From Pseudomonadota bacterium (lineage in GTDB: Bacteria > Desulfobacterota > Desulfobacteria > Desulfobacterales > ETH-SRB1): a stretch of 5,007 nucleotides of DNA. Position 1 is the first letter of the stretch. Each line of letters begins with the position of its first letter. Positions 3,943 through 5,007 of the stretch are shown piece by piece. The notes beneath the pieces were generated by a model, which was not told where the DNA came from, ran no database searches, and saw nothing but the letters and a program-made list of their open reading frames with translations. Location: NCBI GenBank assembly GCA_018897415.1, contig JAHIKR010000051.1, positions 1-5,007 of the forward strand. The letters run 5' to 3'. The position numbers and the translations under genes are program-made.

Positions 3943-5007
3943 TTACGCTGATGCAAGGTTTTTCAGATATGATATTTTTTCCCATGAAAAGTTTTCAAAC
4001 CAGCAGGGAAATATCGCATTATTCGTAAAAACAGGGTCAGATTCAAGATCATAACTGGAAGAAGCAACAGCCTCAGCCCATAAAGCAGTGTGAGGGACCG
4101 GTGAATAATGCGCAAGCACAGGTGTTATACCATTTCTTTTTACCTCTCTTATAGAATCTTCCACCGAACTTATTGTCTGCCCCGGCAAACCTGTCAACAG
4201 GTATGCTCCCACCTGATTTTTTTGAAAACCAGCCTTATTCAGGCAAGCAACAGCTCGTTCAAATTCATTTGCAGTTACTTTACTGTCAAGTTCTTTTCTC
4301 TTCTCAAATGCCGCAATTTCAAGGCCAAGCCTAAGTGTTTTGAAACCAGCTCTAAACATCAAACTGGCTGTCTTCTCTGAAATCTCACGGATATGAACCG
4401 CATTTGGTGTATGAAAGCTGAGATTAAGGTTCTCTTTAATCAAACTTTCAAATAACACAACCGCATGTCTCTCCGCATCAACAAGAAGCGCATCATCATA
4501 GAATACAAAATCTTTTACACCATACTTGAAATGCCAGTACTTTATCTCCTCAATAAGAGAAAGCGGACTGCGCAGCATTCTTTTTGGATTTAAAAAATGC
4601 GACGCACAATAAGAACAGGAAAACGGGCATCCCTTAGATGTAAGAATTGGAATATATGAAATTTTTCTCTGCAGGTCAAATGCAGGATAGGGCAATGTAT
4701 CAAGATTGTCTGGATCAAACTTTGGGCTCACAGAAAAACCCGTATAATTCTCTGCAAGCTTTAAGATATATTTCTCGCCGGGGCCGGCCAAAACAATGTC
4801 TGCGCCTGAATGCGATACAGCATGCTCATTGCAAAGACCGGCATATATACCTCCAAGAATAAGAGGGGTGTCTGAATAAGTTTCTTTTATGACTCTTATG
4901 GTTTCCTTTACGCCCGGATACCAGTAAGTCATAAAAGAAGTGACAAGGATAAGGTCTGGTTTTGGTATGAGCTGAAGTTCCTCCCTGAACCATTCCGGCA
5001 TAATGCC
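3943..5007 (-). CDS. Radical SAM protein with a B12-binding-like N-terminal region, 5' end outside the window
   Basis: The frame is open to the right edge, with two codons (Gly-Ile) before the first in-window ATG at 5001. Because the region around that Met already lies inside the N-terminal fold, it is probably internal rather than the true start. Numbered from it, residues 12-75 (LIPKPDLILVTSFMTYWYPG, then TPLILGGIYAGLCNEHA and GADIVLAGPGE) match the later strands of the Rossmann-like B12-binding domain found before many radical SAM cores. Residues 118-135 hold the [4Fe-4S] motif in SKGCPFSCSYC (Cys125, Cys129, Cys132), which binds the cluster that cleaves S-adenosylmethionine. Further landmarks are VFYDDALL, LRLGLEIA, LLTGLPGQT and HYSPVPHTALWAEA, the last typical of the barrel's C-terminal side. 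The substrate is unknown. The His-bearing cobalamin motif is not seen in the visible part, so cobalamin dependence is uncertain. Its TAA stop is 62 nt before pepA, with no clear terminator between. Confidence 0.88.
   Translation of the reverse strand, partial: GIMPEWFREELQLIPKPDLILVTSFMTYWYPGVKETIRVIKETYSDTPLILGGIYAGLCNEHAVSHSGADIVLAGPGEKYILKLAENYTGFSVSPKFDPDNLDTLPYPAFDLQRKISYIPILTSKGCPFSCSYCASHFLNPKRMLRSPLSLIEEIKYWHFKYGVKDFVFYDDALLVDAERHAVVLFESLIKENLNLSFHTPNAVHIREISEKTASLMFRAGFKTLRLGLEIAAFEKRKELDSKVTANEFERAVACLNKAGFQKNQVGAYLLTGLPGQTISSVEDSIREVKRNGITPVLAHYSPVPHTALWAEAVASSSYDLESDPVFTNNAIFPCWFENFSWEKISYLKNLASA

Overview
This is a bacterial window in which every supportable gene lies on the minus strand. 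Read 5'->3' on that strand, the order is: radical SAM protein (5' end outside the window), pepA, a small conserved hypothetical, thiN-type thiamine pyrophosphokinase, a YajD-type HNH protein, and a small HTH + zinc-ribbon regulator. After an AT-rich gap comes the start of a REP-associated (Y1/HUH) transposase gene that runs off the left edge. Protein style and gene company suggest a Desulfobacterota-like (deltaproteobacterial) genome of moderate to low GC. That is an impression from remembered family members, not a search, and is held at low to moderate confidence.

Positions 5007-1480 look like one housekeeping transcription unit. Gaps are short (62, 17 and 14 nt with the chosen starts), Shine-Dalgarno-like sequences precede three of the genes, and no convincing terminator separates them. 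Rare start codons are used: GTG for pepA and TTG for thiN. The genes do not form a single known pathway (peptide turnover, thiamine diphosphate synthesis, an unassigned radical SAM reaction), so the grouping looks like conserved neighbourhood rather than a biochemical module.

Positions 1284-1449 hold a 166-bp non-coding element. It has near-perfect 16-bp terminal inverted repeats (15 of 16 paired) and an exact 5-bp flanking duplication (CCCTC), which is the signature of a MITE. It sits between thiN and yajD, and the duplicated bases are part of the yajD Shine-Dalgarno. Removing the element and one duplicate restores a 34-nt intergenic gap with a stronger AGGAGGG ribosome-binding site. It also shows that the first 14 codons of the longest yajD reading frame are mostly transposon-derived and not part of the ancestral gene.

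Positions 593-1274 hold yajD and the HTH/zinc-ribbon gene, 7 nt apart and probably translationally coupled. yajD is clearly richer in GC (about 58% over 961-1200 by hand count) than pepA (about 42% over four sampled 60-base lines).

Positions 172-592 are non-coding. They contain a possible 54-nt imperfect hairpin (451-504), two abutting palindromes (368-390), and a striking array made of two 40-bp direct repeats and nine copies of CTAATGCTCC mostly at 13-bp spacing. The array abuts a near-consensus sigma-70 promoter for the transposase. The promoter lies so close to the ATG that the transposase mRNA should be leaderless or nearly so.
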